A stretch of DNA of 64,000 nt, taken from the NCBI RefSeq assembly GCF_000340435.2, contig NZ_CP011883.2:496001-560000 (forward strand), read 5' to 3'. The DNA is from Mycobacterium haemophilum DSM 44634. GTDB lineage: Bacteria > Actinomycetota > Actinomycetes > Mycobacteriales > Mycobacteriaceae. Shown here piece after piece: positions 25,411 through 35,737 of this stretch (positions within the stretch are counted from its first letter, which is position 1; every line of letters starts with the position of its first letter). The notes under the pieces are model-generated. The model searched no databases. It had not been told where the DNA came from and worked only from the letters and a program-made list of their open reading frames with translations. A program made the position numbers and the translations under genes.

Positions 25411-26138
25411 GGCAGGTCGGCCAGCACCGTCTCGCCGGCGACCGCACGCTGGCCCACCTGGACGACCGGCTCGGTACCCGGTGGCAGGTAAGTGTCCAGC
25501 CGGGAGCCGAACCGGATCAGTCCGTAGGTGTCGCCGATCGTCAGCTTGTCGCCCAGGTGCGCATCGCACACGATTCGGCGGGCCAGCAGGCCCGCGATCT
25601 GCACCACCACCACCTCAGCACCACTGGTCGTCCGGATTCGCACGCTGGTGCGTTCGTTCTCGATGCTCGCTGAGGTCAGATCGGCTGATCCAAAGCGGCC
25701 CGGCTGGTGCTGCACGGCGATCACCTCGCCGCTCACCGGCGCCCGCTGCACGTGCGCGTCCAACAGCGACAGGAAGATGCTGACCCGTGGCAGCGGCAGG
25801 TCGCCCATGCTGAGTTCGGCGGGCGGCGCGGCGGAGTCAATGACGCAGATCACGCCGTCGGCGGGGGCGACGACGACACCGGCGCGGGTGGGTGGCACCC
25901 GTGGTGGGTGACGGAAGAACGCTGCACAGGCACCGGCCGCCAGCAACCCCGCGCGGCGCAGCCAACGCAAGTCACGTCCGGTGACGGCCTGCCCCATCAC
26001 CCCAGCCGAGGCCACCGCCAAGCCAGCGGAGATGAACGGGTGCCCGGCAGGGTGAACCGGCGGAACGGCGGAGCGCACCAACTCCAGTAGGTGCGCAGGG
26101 CCTTCCTTCGAGGATTCGGTGCGGGGGCGTCGTGCCAC
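25407..26138 (-). CDS. psd: Phosphatidylserine decarboxylase Psd
   Basis: A 243-residue proenzyme that makes phosphatidylethanolamine. The pyruvoyl-forming cleavage motif is seen as LIRFGSRLD near the C-terminus; the N-terminal region HPAGHPFISAGLAVASAGVM is hydrophobic. The start is GTG at 26138. It is followed by pssA with an ATGA overlap, so the two successive enzymes of one pathway are made together, with the decarboxylase first. Confidence 0.94.
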   Translation of the reverse strand: MARRPRTESSKEGPAHLLELVRSAVPPVHPAGHPFISAGLAVASAGVMGQAVTGRDLRWLRRAGLLAAGACAAFFRHPPRVPPTRAGVVVAPADGVICVIDSAAPPAELSMGDLPLPRVSIFLSLLDAHVQRAPVSGEVIAVQHQPGRFGSADLTSASIENERTSVRIRTTSGAEVVVVQIAGLLARRIVCDAHLGDKLTIGDTYGLIRFGSRLDTYLPPGTEPVVQVGQRAVAGETVLADLP

Positions 26139-26173
26139 CCGGTCATCTTACGGAGCCGCAGCGCCCGGCGTCG

Positions 26174-27418
26174 TTATCTGAGATCCCAGACTTGCAGTTG
26201 AGTCCCGGCGGACACCTCCACGACGTCCTCTGGGATGTCCAGCAGACCATTGGCCGACGCCAGCCAACGCAAGTGGTGCGACGCCGGTGGGCCATAACTG
26301 GTGACGGTGTCGACTCCGCCGACTGCATCCTCGGCGGGATGGAGCAGCGCGCGCCGGAACTGCCGCTTGCCACGCGGTGAGGTCAGCGTCTCGGTGAGCA
26401 CCGCGGGCCGGCGCGGGCGTTCCGGATCAGGCAGGTGCATGGCCATACGCAGCGCCGGACGGATGAAGACCTCGAAGGACACCAGTGCGCTGACCGGGTT
26501 GCCGGGCAGCGTGACGATCGGCGTGCCGGCCACCCGTCCGATGCCCTGCGGCATTCCCGGCTGCATCGCGACCTTGACGAATTCCACGCCATGGTTTTGG
26601 TCTTGGGAGCCGTGCCGGCCGAACGCGTCTTTGACGACCTCATAGGCGCCGGCGCTGACTCCTCCGCTGGTGATGATCAGGTCGACGTGGTTTTCCGTGC
26701 CGGCGTAGCGGTCCAGGATCGCGCTGAACTGCGTGACGTCATCGCCGGCGGTGGCGGTAGCGACCACGGTCGCCCCGGCGTCGCGAACGGCCCCGGCCAG
26801 CATGATTGAGTTGGATTCATAGATCTGCCCCGGCCGTAGCGGGGTGCCCGGCGACACCAGCTCGGACCCGGTGGAGATCACCAGCACCCGCTGTCGCGGG
26901 ATCACGTTGAGTTCTGCCACACCCAGCGCCGCGGCCAAACCGAGCATGGCCGGTGTCACCAGCTGGCCCGCCCGAAGCACGGTACTGCCGAGGACAACAT
27001 CTTCGCCGGCTGGCCGAATGTGCTTGCCGGGTGGGGCGGTCTGCCGGATCGCCACCGATACCAGCCCGCCGTCGGTGTCTTCGACCGGCACGATGGCCGT
27101 CGCCCCCGCCGGTATCGGGGCGCCGGTCATGATCCGATGTGCGGTACCGGGCTGCAACGTCAATTGATCGGTGCGTCCGGCGGGAATGTCCTCGGTGACC
27201 GGCAGCAGCACCGGGTGTTCGGGTGTTGCCCCCGAGGTGTCCTCAGCGCGCACCGCGTAGCCGTCCATCGCCGAGTTGTCGAAAACCGGCAGCGAAAGTT
27301 GCGCGACCACGTCGTCGGCAAGGACCAGCCCCAGGGCCTCGGTCAGCGAACCCATGACCGCCGGACGGGAACGGATCAGGTCGGCTACGACACGCTGATG
27401 ATCGTCAACTGACCGCAC
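26174..27418 (-). CDS. moeA2: Molybdopterin molybdenumtransferase MoeA
   Basis: A 414-residue MoeA that inserts molybdate into adenylylated molybdopterin. Motifs are VFDNSAMDGYAVRAED, HRIMTGAPIPAGATAIVPVE, VLVISTGSEL, the MPT-binding loop IITSGGVSAGAYEVVKDAF, MQPGMPQG and LPGNPVSALVSFE. The GTG at 27418 (VRSVDDHQ) is used by analogy with M. tuberculosis MoeA2. It lies 35 bases upstream of psd in the same orientation. Paralogue naming rests on synteny with Rv0438c. Confidence 0.9.
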   Translation of the reverse strand: MRSVDDHQRVVADLIRSRPAVMGSLTEALGLVLADDVVAQLSLPVFDNSAMDGYAVRAEDTSGATPEHPVLLPVTEDIPAGRTDQLTLQPGTAHRIMTGAPIPAGATAIVPVEDTDGGLVSVAIRQTAPPGKHIRPAGEDVVLGSTVLRAGQLVTPAMLGLAAALGVAELNVIPRQRVLVISTGSELVSPGTPLRPGQIYESNSIMLAGAVRDAGATVVATATAGDDVTQFSAILDRYAGTENHVDLIITSGGVSAGAYEVVKDAFGRHGSQDQNHGVEFVKVAMQPGMPQGIGRVAGTPIVTLPGNPVSALVSFEVFIRPALRMAMHLPDPERPRRPAVLTETLTSPRGKRQFRRALLHPAEDAVGGVDTVTSYGPPASHHLRWLASANGLLDIPEDVVEVSAGTQLQVWDLR

Positions 27419-27460
27419 TCGGCCATTATCGGCCCCGCAGCGGGTCGCCACGCATCAGAC

Positions 27461-28396
27461 TCAGATTGGGTAGCTAACGCCGGTGAGTTCCTCGGAGACG
27501 GCCCACAGCCGACGTTGCACATCCTCGTTGTGCGACTGTGCGCTGGATGTGACGACTTTGGGGTGGCCGCGTTGCTCGGCGAAACCGTCGGGGCCGTAGT
27601 ACTGGCCGCCCTCGACGGCCGGATCGGTGGCAGCCCGTAGCGTCGGCAGCGCACCCATCTCCGGGCTCTGGAAGAGCAACGGGCTCAACAGCTTGGCCGC
27701 GGGCCTGATGACCGCGGGCAGGTTGCGGGTGAGCTCGGTGTTGGAGCCGCCGGGGTGCGCGGCGACAGCGATGGTCTTCGCATCAGACCGGGCCGCCAGC
27801 CGGCGTTGCAGCTCGTAGGTGAACAGCAGGTTGGCCAGTTTGGATTGCCCGTAGGCAGCAACCCGGTCATAGCGACGTTCCCACTGCAGATCGTCGAAGT
27901 GGATCGCGGCCCGCAGCCGGTGACCGAGGCTGCTCACGGTCACCACCCGGGAGCCGCGCACCGGCAGTAACCGGTCGAGCACCAGCCCGGTGAGCGCGAA
28001 ATGACCAAGATGATTGGTGCCGAACTGCATTTCGAAACCGTCCGCAGTGACCTGCTTCGGTGTCCACATCACCCCGGCGTTGTTGATCAGCAAGTCGATG
28101 CGCGGGTAGGTGGCGCGCAGCCTGTCCGCGGCAGCCCGCACCGAGTCCAGTGAGCTTAGGTCGAGTTCCTGCAGTGTGACGTCGGCGTGCGGGCAGGCGG
28201 CGACCATGCGTGCCAGCGCGGCGTTGCCCTTCGCGAGGTCGCGCACCGCTAACACGACGTGCGCCCCGCGGTCGACGAGCATGCAGGCCGTGTAGTACCC
28301 GATGCCGGTGTTGGCGCCGGTGACGACAACGACGCGGCCGCTTTGATCCGGGATGTCAGCCCCTGACCATTTGCGGGTCTGGGCGTTGAGGGTCAT
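27461..28396 (-). CDS. Short-chain dehydrogenase/reductase (Rv0439c homologue)
   Basis: A 311-residue SDR of the retinol-dehydrogenase-like group. The cofactor motif is VVVVTGANTGIGYYTA, followed by LLINNAGVM, VVTVSSLGHR (catalytic Ser) and AAYGQSKLANLLF (catalytic Tyr and Lys). It probably acts on a hydrophobic alcohol or ketone; substrate unknown. The ATG at 28396 starts MTLNAQTRKW. It lies 42 bases upstream of moeA on the same strand. Confidence 0.9.
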   Translation of the reverse strand: MTLNAQTRKWSGADIPDQSGRVVVVTGANTGIGYYTACMLVDRGAHVVLAVRDLAKGNAALARMVAACPHADVTLQELDLSSLDSVRAAADRLRATYPRIDLLINNAGVMWTPKQVTADGFEMQFGTNHLGHFALTGLVLDRLLPVRGSRVVTVSSLGHRLRAAIHFDDLQWERRYDRVAAYGQSKLANLLFTYELQRRLAARSDAKTIAVAAHPGGSNTELTRNLPAVIRPAAKLLSPLLFQSPEMGALPTLRAATDPAVEGGQYYGPDGFAEQRGHPKVVTSSAQSHNEDVQRRLWAVSEELTGVSYPI

Positions 28397-28436
28397 GGCC
28401 ACAACATACTCACCGAAAATTGGGCGCCCCGCGGCT

Positions 28437-29504
28437 TTAGCCAGCGGCCTCGCGGATGTACTGGCCGATCTGGCGCAACGACCGGACGGCCTCGGGCACC
28501 ATCGGCGTGGCCACCTGGAAGACGTGTACCTGTCCTGGCCACACGCGGATCTCGGCCGGCACACCGACGGCCGCCAGTTTCGCGGCGGCTAACTGTGCGT
28601 CGTGCAGCAGCACCTCAGATCCGGACACGTGAATCAGTGTCTGTGGCAGACCCGGCGCGATGTGGTCCAGCGGCTCGTAGAGCTCCTCGGGCTTGCCGTC
28701 GACTTTGTTCTTCGCGGCTGAGCTGGCAACCAACGCGCCAAACGCATCGAACGCCTTCGGCGGGAACATCGCGTCGGTCTTGGCGTTGGGGTGCGCCTGC
28801 TTGTCTTCTTTAGCCAGCTGCAGCAGCGGTGAGATTGCTACCAGCGCCGCCGGTTCCTCGCCCACTTCCTGTAGCCGTTGCGCAAGCGCCAGCGCGAGAT
28901 ACCCGCCGGCGGAATCGCCCGCTAGCACGATCTGCTCCGGGTCGTAACCTAATTGCCGCAGCCACTGGTAGCCATCGTGGCAGTCATCGAGCGCCATCCC
29001 GATGGAATGCTTGGGCAGCAGCCGATAGTCGACCACCAGGATTGGGGAGTCAGCGAACTTCGATAGTGCCTCGACGACTCGACTGTGCGAGTTTGTCCCA
29101 CACCCCAGAAACGCGCCACCATGCAGGTAGAGAACCACCCGTCCGGTGCCGTCCGCCGGCCCCACCCCAGCCGCGCGAACCAGCTCCGCTGACGCGTTAG
29201 GCAAGTTCACTTCGGCCCGAGCCGCGTTCGTGACCGGGAGCAGCACACGGGCAGCGTGGTCTATCAACCCGAACGGCCACGGCAGATGCGGCACGTAGCT
29301 GCCGACCGCCAGAACGGGCCGGATCGTCAGCCGTGACGTCAGCGAAGCTAATCGCGCAGCAATACTTGGGCCAGACTCGACAACCTCGACCGGAGCGCCG
29401 GCGCTGATGGCAAATCCTCGTGCCCCACGTCTGTACGCCTTCAGCGCGTCGCGCGGACGAATGGCAACTCTGGGCGAGCCAGATACTTTACTGGGCGTAG
29501 TCAT
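28437..29504 (-). CDS. HSL-family lipase/esterase
   Basis: A 355-residue hormone-sensitive-lipase-type alpha/beta hydrolase. The oxyanion motif is VVLYLHGGAFLGCG, the nucleophile elbow VLAGDSAGGYLALALA, with the acid near LIHVSGSEVLLHDA and the His in WPGQVHVFQVA. It resembles the mycobacterial Lip esterases, but I cannot assign one number. It is not between Rv0439c and groEL2 in M. tuberculosis as I recall, so it is an addition. The start ATG at 29504 is followed by a basic N-terminal segment. Confidence 0.88.
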   Translation of the reverse strand: MTTPSKVSGSPRVAIRPRDALKAYRRGARGFAISAGAPVEVVESGPSIAARLASLTSRLTIRPVLAVGSYVPHLPWPFGLIDHAARVLLPVTNAARAEVNLPNASAELVRAAGVGPADGTGRVVLYLHGGAFLGCGTNSHSRVVEALSKFADSPILVVDYRLLPKHSIGMALDDCHDGYQWLRQLGYDPEQIVLAGDSAGGYLALALAQRLQEVGEEPAALVAISPLLQLAKEDKQAHPNAKTDAMFPPKAFDAFGALVASSAAKNKVDGKPEELYEPLDHIAPGLPQTLIHVSGSEVLLHDAQLAAAKLAAVGVPAEIRVWPGQVHVFQVATPMVPEAVRSLRQIGQYIREAAG

Positions 29505-30034
29505 GCTCTACTTCCGACGTCGTGATGGTCCGATACGGCGTGTGACGAAGTTGCAAAAGCTCCAGGCTTATCTGCCCCAATCGCTCGGAATCCCCCCAGT
29601 AGGACAGCCAAGCTCGCCACTGATTTCTGCAGCCGTACTAGCTTTGCGTCCGAATGTCAGCACCCGTGAGATACACCGCAACAACTCCCTTCCGGGCACG
29701 AATCCAGCGCGTCAGCGAAACGATGCCGGCAAACAATGTCAGCCGTCCAATATCTGTTCGCTAACATGTCATAACCGAGAGCTATCAAGCCACGTCATCT
29801 CCGTTCTGTGGGGCGCTTGCCGGCCAGCACATGCAGGTTGCTGTGCGTCGGTTCGGGGATCCGCTGGACAACGAGTTGCTGGCCATGTGGACCGCGGCGA
29901 TGCTAGTGGCCGGCTAGCCTGCGGCGGCCTGTCCAATACCCCTTCGCTAGCTATCGAGTCGCGTCAGCTCGCTGCTCTTGAGCAGCCGCCTAATTGGCAG
30001 TTGTCGTTTCGCCAATTCTGGGATGCGATGGAGG
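29505..30034. other. Gene-poor stretch, nothing recognised
   Basis: No gene with recognisable content is found. A long open frame crosses it on the plus strand but reads as non-protein-like, Ser/Arg/Cys-rich sequence and overlaps the lipase. A 29-codon fragment starting at 29830 (MQVAVRRFGDPLDNELLAMW) looks protein-like and may be a relic. Its parent is unknown. Confidence 0.4.
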
Positions 30035-30580
30035 TTAGGGCCGCTCGCTTGGTTCGGATCGGTGCGGCGAGCGGATGACCAGCACGGCGTCGGCAGGCGC
30101 GTCGTCGAGCGCGGCATAGGTGTGGGGTACATCGCTGACCCAGGTGGTCGAGTCGCCCGCAGCCAGCTCCACCTCTTCACCGGCGCGGCCGACTGCCGCC
30201 CGGCCCGAGGTCACCAACACGTGCTCGACGACGCCGCGCCCATGCGGTGCGGAACGATGTCGGGCGCCGGCGCCCAGCTGCAAGCGATAGACCTCGACGA
30301 TGCCGTGTTCGGCTACGGTGACGTCGAGCAGGCTGGCGGCAATCCCTGCTGCCGCGATGCGCGTCCCGGGGCGGCCGTCAAGTAGCGTCGCCAGCGGCAG
30401 CCCCAACGCATCGGCGACCGCGTAGAGCGTCCCCAGCGTCGGGTTGCGCGTGCCGTTCTCGATCTCCGATAACGACCCTTTGCCGATGCCCGCCGCCGCC
30501 GCCAGCGCGGCGAGCGAAAGGCCGCCTGCCTGTCGCTCGGCACGCACTCGGGCGCCCACCACGACCGACATCTCGTCCAC
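30035..30580 (-). CDS. XRE-family regulator with C-terminal cupin sensor
   Basis: A 181-residue regulator. Residues 6-65 form an XRE helix-turn-helix (LAAAAGIGKGSLSEIENGTR). Residues 105-175 form a cupin domain (GARHRSAPHGRGVVEHVLVT ... VELAAGDSTTWVSDVPHTY) that likely binds a small effector. It is divergent from the benE-type transporter and is its probable regulator. The GTG at 30580 lies six bases after a TATGGT -10 box (30587-30592), consistent with a leaderless transcript. Confidence 0.85.
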   Translation of the reverse strand: MDEMSVVVGARVRAERQAGGLSLAALAAAAGIGKGSLSEIENGTRNPTLGTLYAVADALGLPLATLLDGRPGTRIAAAGIAASLLDVTVAEHGIVEVYRLQLGAGARHRSAPHGRGVVEHVLVTSGRAAVGRAGEEVELAAGDSTTWVSDVPHTYAALDDAPADAVLVIRSPHRSEPSERP

Positions 30581-30598
30581 GCCCCCACCATACCCAGG

Positions 30599-30614
30599 GT
30601 TCTTTAAACAGAAC
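30599..30614. promoter_or_regulatory. Operator copy 1 between the XRE-cupin gene and benE
   Basis: GTTCTTTAAACAGAAC is an inverted repeat (GTTCT / AGAAC). Read on the minus strand it is GTTCTGTTTAAAGAAC, which shares its first nine bases with copy 2. It covers the region upstream of both divergent -10 boxes, where a regulator could control both genes. Confidence 0.6.
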
Positions 30615-30627
30615 GCGGGGAACTAGA

Positions 30628-30643
30628 GTTCTGTTTGTGGAAC
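30628..30643. promoter_or_regulatory. Operator copy 2 overlapping the benE start
   Basis: GTTCTGTTTGTGGAAC (GTTC / GAAC) overlaps the predicted transcription start and the GTG start codon of the transporter. The -10 box TAGAGT is at 30624-30629, seven bases before the GTG at 30637, so the transcript should be leaderless. Binding here would block initiation. The two copies are 29 bases apart centre to centre. Confidence 0.55.
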
Positions 30644-31848
30644 GAAGTAAGCCGATTCACGCCGGCCTCAGCATCGCGCTAGTGGGCTACACCAGCGCAT
30701 TCGCCGTCGTTTTGGACGGCCTGCAGGCGGTCGGCGCTACTCCGACGCAGGCCACCTCGGGGCTGGCGGCGGTGTGCCTCACCCTCGGGCTTGGAACGCT
30801 GTGGCTGAGCCTGCGGCACCGGTTGCCGCTCACCATCGCCTGGTCGACGCCCGGCGCCGCAGTACTGGTCAGCACCGGCGCGGTGGATGGCGGCTGGCCG
30901 GCCGCGGTCGGAGCGTTCTTGCTCGTCGGCGCCCTGATGGTGCTGACCGGCGTGTGGCCGCGGATGGGTGCGTTGATTACCGCTATCCCGGCACCAATCG
31001 CCCAGGCGATGCTTGCCGGCGTCGTGCTGCAGCTGTGCCTCACCCCGCTGCGTGGGCTGGCGGCACACCCGTTGCAGGTGGCACCGATCCTGTTGACCTG
31101 GCTGGTGTTCACCAGATTCGCACCACGATGGGCGGTGCCGGCGGCCTTCGTGGTCACGCTGGGCATGGTTGCGTTCACCCACCGCTCCGGCCTTTCGGGA
31201 CCGTTGCTCCCGCACCTGGCGTGGACGGTCCCGCGGCTAAGTTGGGCGGCGGCGGTCGGCATCGCGCTACCCCTTTACATCGTCACGATGGCCGCCCAGA
31301 ACGTGCCCGGTGTTGCGATTATGGGCTCCTACGGCTATCGAGTGCCCTGGCGGGAATCCATGACGGTCACGGGGCTCGGCACGCTGGTCGGCGCGTTTTT
31401 CGGCGGGCACGCGATCAACCTGGCCGCCGTCAGCGCGGCCGTTCCGGCCTCTCCCGAAGCGCATTGTGATCCGGCGCGGCGATGGCCGGCCGCGACGACC
31501 TTCGGCTTCGTCTATCTGATGCTCGCCGCGCTGACCACGGCGCTGACCACGTTCGTTGCTGCAGCACCCGCCGAGGTGATTGGCACCGTGGCTGGGCTCG
31601 GGCTGCTCGGCACCCTGGGTTCGGCGCTGGCGGCAGCCATGTCTGGCCCGACGGATCTCGCGGGGCGGGCTCCGGCGGCGATCACGTTCGTTGTGGCCGC
31701 ATCGGCAGTGAGCCTGGCCGGCGTCGGCGCCACGTTCTGGGCATTGACTGCCGGTCTTGTCGTGCACGCGGTGCTGCGACCGACCCGGAACCTGACCCCG
31801 GGCCGTCCTGTGGAAGTAGATTCGACATCTGGTTGCTCCGAGACTTGA
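30637..31848 (+). CDS. benE: BenE-family benzoate/proton symporter-like transporter
   Basis: A 403-residue inner-membrane protein with about eleven to twelve hydrophobic segments. It has the BenE-family stretches GLQAVGATPTQATSGLAAV, ITAIPAPIAQAMLAGVVLQL, and NVPGVAIMGSYGYRVPW with FFGGHAINLAAVSAAVPAS. The family imports benzoate or related carboxylates with protons. No benzoate-degradation genes are nearby, so the substrate is unproven. It is divergent from an XRE-cupin regulator and ends one base before the stop of the convergent cupin gene. Confidence 0.85.
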   Translation: MERSKPIHAGLSIALVGYTSAFAVVLDGLQAVGATPTQATSGLAAVCLTLGLGTLWLSLRHRLPLTIAWSTPGAAVLVSTGAVDGGWPAAVGAFLLVGALMVLTGVWPRMGALITAIPAPIAQAMLAGVVLQLCLTPLRGLAAHPLQVAPILLTWLVFTRFAPRWAVPAAFVVTLGMVAFTHRSGLSGPLLPHLAWTVPRLSWAAAVGIALPLYIVTMAAQNVPGVAIMGSYGYRVPWRESMTVTGLGTLVGAFFGGHAINLAAVSAAVPASPEAHCDPARRWPAATTFGFVYLMLAALTTALTTFVAAAPAEVIGTVAGLGLLGTLGSALAAAMSGPTDLAGRAPAAITFVVAASAVSLAGVGATFWALTAGLVVHAVLRPTRNLTPGRPVEVDSTSGCSET

Positions 31849-31849
31849 C

Positions 31850-32344
31850 CTACTGGACCCAGTAGTTGTCATGTCGGACGAACCAGTCGCGGCGTTCGTC
31901 GTCGGTCATGTCCGCCAACGCGCCGAAGCCCTCGAAGTACGCCTCGCGAGGAGCGCCGGGGGCGAACAGCATCAAGATGGAGGCGGCGGCGTCGGCCTCG
32001 TTGCGGAAGCCGTGAACTCCGCCGGGCGGAACGTAGAGAAAGTCGCCCTGGTGCGCGTCCTGCCATTCCCGGCCATCGTAGAGTCTCATCGTTCCGGACA
32101 ACACGAAGAAGGCCTCCGAGATGGTGCGGTGAAAGTGTGGTCCGGGCCCACCACCGGCCGGGGCGATATCGACTCGGTACAGGCCGTAGTCGCCGCCGGT
32201 GGCCTGTTGATTGGCCAGGTAGTGGTACCTGACCCCGAACGTCTCATGGTCGGGCGGTGAATCGGCACGCTTGAGCCAGGCGCTGACCTCTGGCTCGTCC
32301 GTGGTGTAGCGGGACGGGGGATAGGGCGGCACAACGAGGGACAT
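31850..32344 (-). CDS. Cupin-domain protein, 164 residues
   Basis: A single-domain cupin with the metal motif GPGPHFHRTISEAFFVLSG (motif 1) and GDFLYVPPGGVHGFRN (motif 2), typical of small oxygenases, isomerases or stress-induced cupins. The ATG at 32344 begins MSLVVPPYPPSRY; an upstream extension looks non-coding. It is convergent with benE (1-base gap). The substrate is unknown. Its position suggests, but does not prove, a link to whatever BenE imports. Confidence 0.75.
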   Translation of the reverse strand: MSLVVPPYPPSRYTTDEPEVSAWLKRADSPPDHETFGVRYHYLANQQATGGDYGLYRVDIAPAGGGPGPHFHRTISEAFFVLSGTMRLYDGREWQDAHQGDFLYVPPGGVHGFRNEADAAASILMLFAPGAPREAYFEGFGALADMTDDERRDWFVRHDNYWVQ

Positions 32345-32460
32345 CTCTTTAGTCTGGCCCCACTGGATGCCAGGCACTGGAGGCGTACAACTCGGCGTTG
32401 GCCGAGCGGGTGACCGATGTCGTCGATGGTTGGTACGCGGCGCCGTAGCCCCAGGGTGTT

Positions 32461-32487
32461 CTTGCACTCGGCATGGGCGAGTGCTAA
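32461..32487 (+). promoter_or_regulatory. CIRCE element 1 (HrcA site) upstream of groEL2
   Basis: CTTGCACTC, nine bases, GAGTGCTAA matches the CIRCE inverted repeat TTAGCACTC-N9-GAGTGCTAA with two mismatches in the left arm. HrcA bound here would repress groEL2 until heat shock. Confidence 0.93.
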
Positions 32488-32495
32488 GAATGACG

Positions 32496-32522
32496 TTGGC
32501 ACTCGCGACCGGCGAGTGCTAG
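32496..32522 (+). promoter_or_regulatory. CIRCE element 2 (HrcA site) upstream of groEL2
   Basis: TTGGCACTC, nine bases, GAGTGCTAG is a second CIRCE copy, 35 bases downstream of the first and about 135 bases before the groEL2 start. Tandem HrcA sites are usual for mycobacterial groEL2. Confidence 0.9.
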
Positions 32523-32655
32523 GTCGGGACGGTGAGGTCCAGCCAGGAAGCTGTGGTCGTCCGTCGCGGGCACTGCACCCGGCCAGCGTAAGTAACGGGG
32601 TTGTCGTCACCCGGTGACCCTAGTTTCATTCCCAATCCGGAGGAATCACTTCGCA

Positions 32656-34281
<1,626 letters not shown>

Positions 34282-34291
34282 TCTGTAATAG

Positions 34292-34330
34292 CGACGAAGC
34301 CCGGTCCCCTTTGGGGGCCGGGCTTCGTCG
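34292..34330 (+). terminator. Strong hairpin terminator after groEL2
   Basis: An 18-base stem with a TTT loop: CGACGAAGCCCGGTCCCC pairs with GGGGGCCGGGCTTCGTCG, with one G-T wobble, 11 bases after the stop. No U-tract follows, as is common for mycobacterial hairpin terminators. Confidence 0.85.
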
Positions 34331-34434
34331 TGCGCGGCGAGTGTGGCGGATATGTATGTCCACACATCGAATTTCGTCCACAAGCCCCACGCTCGACGCA
34401 TACGTAAACGTGGCCGGCCGCCGAGTATGCGGAC

Positions 34435-35295
34435 ATGGAACCATTTCTCGGCAGCGAAGCACTCCGGCGCGGTGCCATCACCCGCAATGAATTGCGCACG
34501 CGCTACCGAGCGGTGTTCCGCGACGTCTATATCGGCAGGGACGTGCAGCTGACGGCGGCTGCCAAAGCGCGCGCAGCCTGGCTGTCGACGGATGCCATAT
34601 TGGCTGGCCTATCGGCCGCCGCGGTGCTCGGTACGAAATGGCTCGACCCGGCCGCCCCCGCAGAGATCGTGCGCGCTGATAGGCACGGTCAGCCAGGCTT
34701 CGTTGTGCACAGCTATCAGCTGGCCGATGACGAGGTGCAGCTTTTCCGGGGAATGCGCGTGACCACCGCGGCCCGAACTGCATTCGACATCGGTCGCGGA
34801 CTGCACGTTGCCAAGGCGGTACCGATTCTTGACGCGCTGCTCAATGCGACAGGTCTCAAACCCGCAGACGTCACCGCCGTGGCCGACCGGCATCCGGGAG
34901 CCCGTGGCATCCGGCGGCTGCGGGCTGCACTTGAATTGGCCGACGGCGGCGCGGAGTCGCCACAGGAGACAAGGGTAAGGCTGTTCCTGGTAGGTGCTGG
35001 ACTGCCAAAGCCGGAGACGCAGATTGAGTTTCGGGATCTCCACATCCGGGTGGACATGGGGTGGCGCGAGTGGAAGGTCGCGGTCGAATACGACGGAATT
35101 CAGCACTGGGATAACCGATATCAGCGATCCTGGGATATCGAACGAATCGCCTTGCTGGAAGCGGCCGGCTGGACGGTGATCAGAGTCAGTGCCGAGATGC
35201 TGTCGCGGCGGCCGAATTCGATAGTTGAGCGCGTCAAGGCCAAGCTCCGTGAGCGTGGGGCCTATGGACGAACAAGAGACAGTTTCCGTGCATAG
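34435..35295 (+). CDS. DUF559-type protein with Vsr-like endonuclease fold
   Basis: A 286-residue protein. The N-terminal part resembles the AbiEi-like/DUF4095 winged-helix region (GAITRNELRTRYRAVFRDVYIG; TAARTAFDIGRG). The C-terminal part (from about residue 175) is a DUF559 domain, a PD-(D/E)XK/Vsr relative: SPQETRVRLFLVGAGLPKPE, VAVEYDGIQHW and WDIERIALLEAAGWTVIRV. Such proteins are common in actinobacteria and their function is unknown; a nuclease or antitoxin-derived role is possible. No partner toxin gene lies next to it. Confidence 0.75.
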   Translation: MEPFLGSEALRRGAITRNELRTRYRAVFRDVYIGRDVQLTAAAKARAAWLSTDAILAGLSAAAVLGTKWLDPAAPAEIVRADRHGQPGFVVHSYQLADDEVQLFRGMRVTTAARTAFDIGRGLHVAKAVPILDALLNATGLKPADVTAVADRHPGARGIRRLRAALELADGGAESPQETRVRLFLVGAGLPKPETQIEFRDLHIRVDMGWREWKVAVEYDGIQHWDNRYQRSWDIERIALLEAAGWTVIRVSAEMLSRRPNSIVERVKAKLRERGAYGRTRDSFRA

Positions 35296-35318
35296 GGCCC
35301 ACACTCGGTGACCTTTTA

Positions 35319-35720
35319 CTAGGCCGGAAGCGAGAACACCACGCAGTCGTGCAGGCAGCCCTTGGCCACCGAGGGTGAATCGGCCTCGCGGTGCAGCAGC
35401 GCCCGGGTGGGAATAACCCTCAACCGAGCGGTCTCGGTGTCGTCGTCGGAGACGTCGGTCACTACGGCACTCCCGTCGACGATCAGGGAGTAGCCACCCG
35501 GCTCGGGCGGCGGCCACAGCAGGGTGACGTCGCTGCGCTGGGCCAGATTTTTGCGGGTGCGTCCCCCGATGAGCCCGACGTCAAGGAACGCTCCGCGCAG
35601 TAGCGGCTCAACGGTCACCGTATGCACGCGATAGCCGTCATCGACGGTGATCAGATAGGCGAACGGGTAGTCCGTGAGAGCTGCGGCTAGCCGCTTGAGG
35701 TCCACCTTCTTGGCACCCAT
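35319..35720 (-). CDS. Pyridoxamine-5'-phosphate-oxidase-fold protein (Rv0441c homologue)
   Basis: A 133-residue flavin-reductase-barrel protein beginning MGAKKVDLKRLAAALTDYPF. It has FAYLITVDDGYRVHTV, LIGGRTRKNLAQRSDVTLLW and GGYSLIVDGSAVV, as in F420- or FMN-binding split-barrel proteins. The ATG at 35720 is used rather than the TTG at 35741, which would overlap the PPE gene. Cofactor and substrate are unknown. Confidence 0.75.
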   Translation of the reverse strand: MGAKKVDLKRLAAALTDYPFAYLITVDDGYRVHTVTVEPLLRGAFLDVGLIGGRTRKNLAQRSDVTLLWPPPEPGGYSLIVDGSAVVTDVSDDDTETARLRVIPTRALLHREADSPSVAKGCLHDCVVFSLPA

Positions 35721-35737
35721 GGATTCGAGGATAGGCG

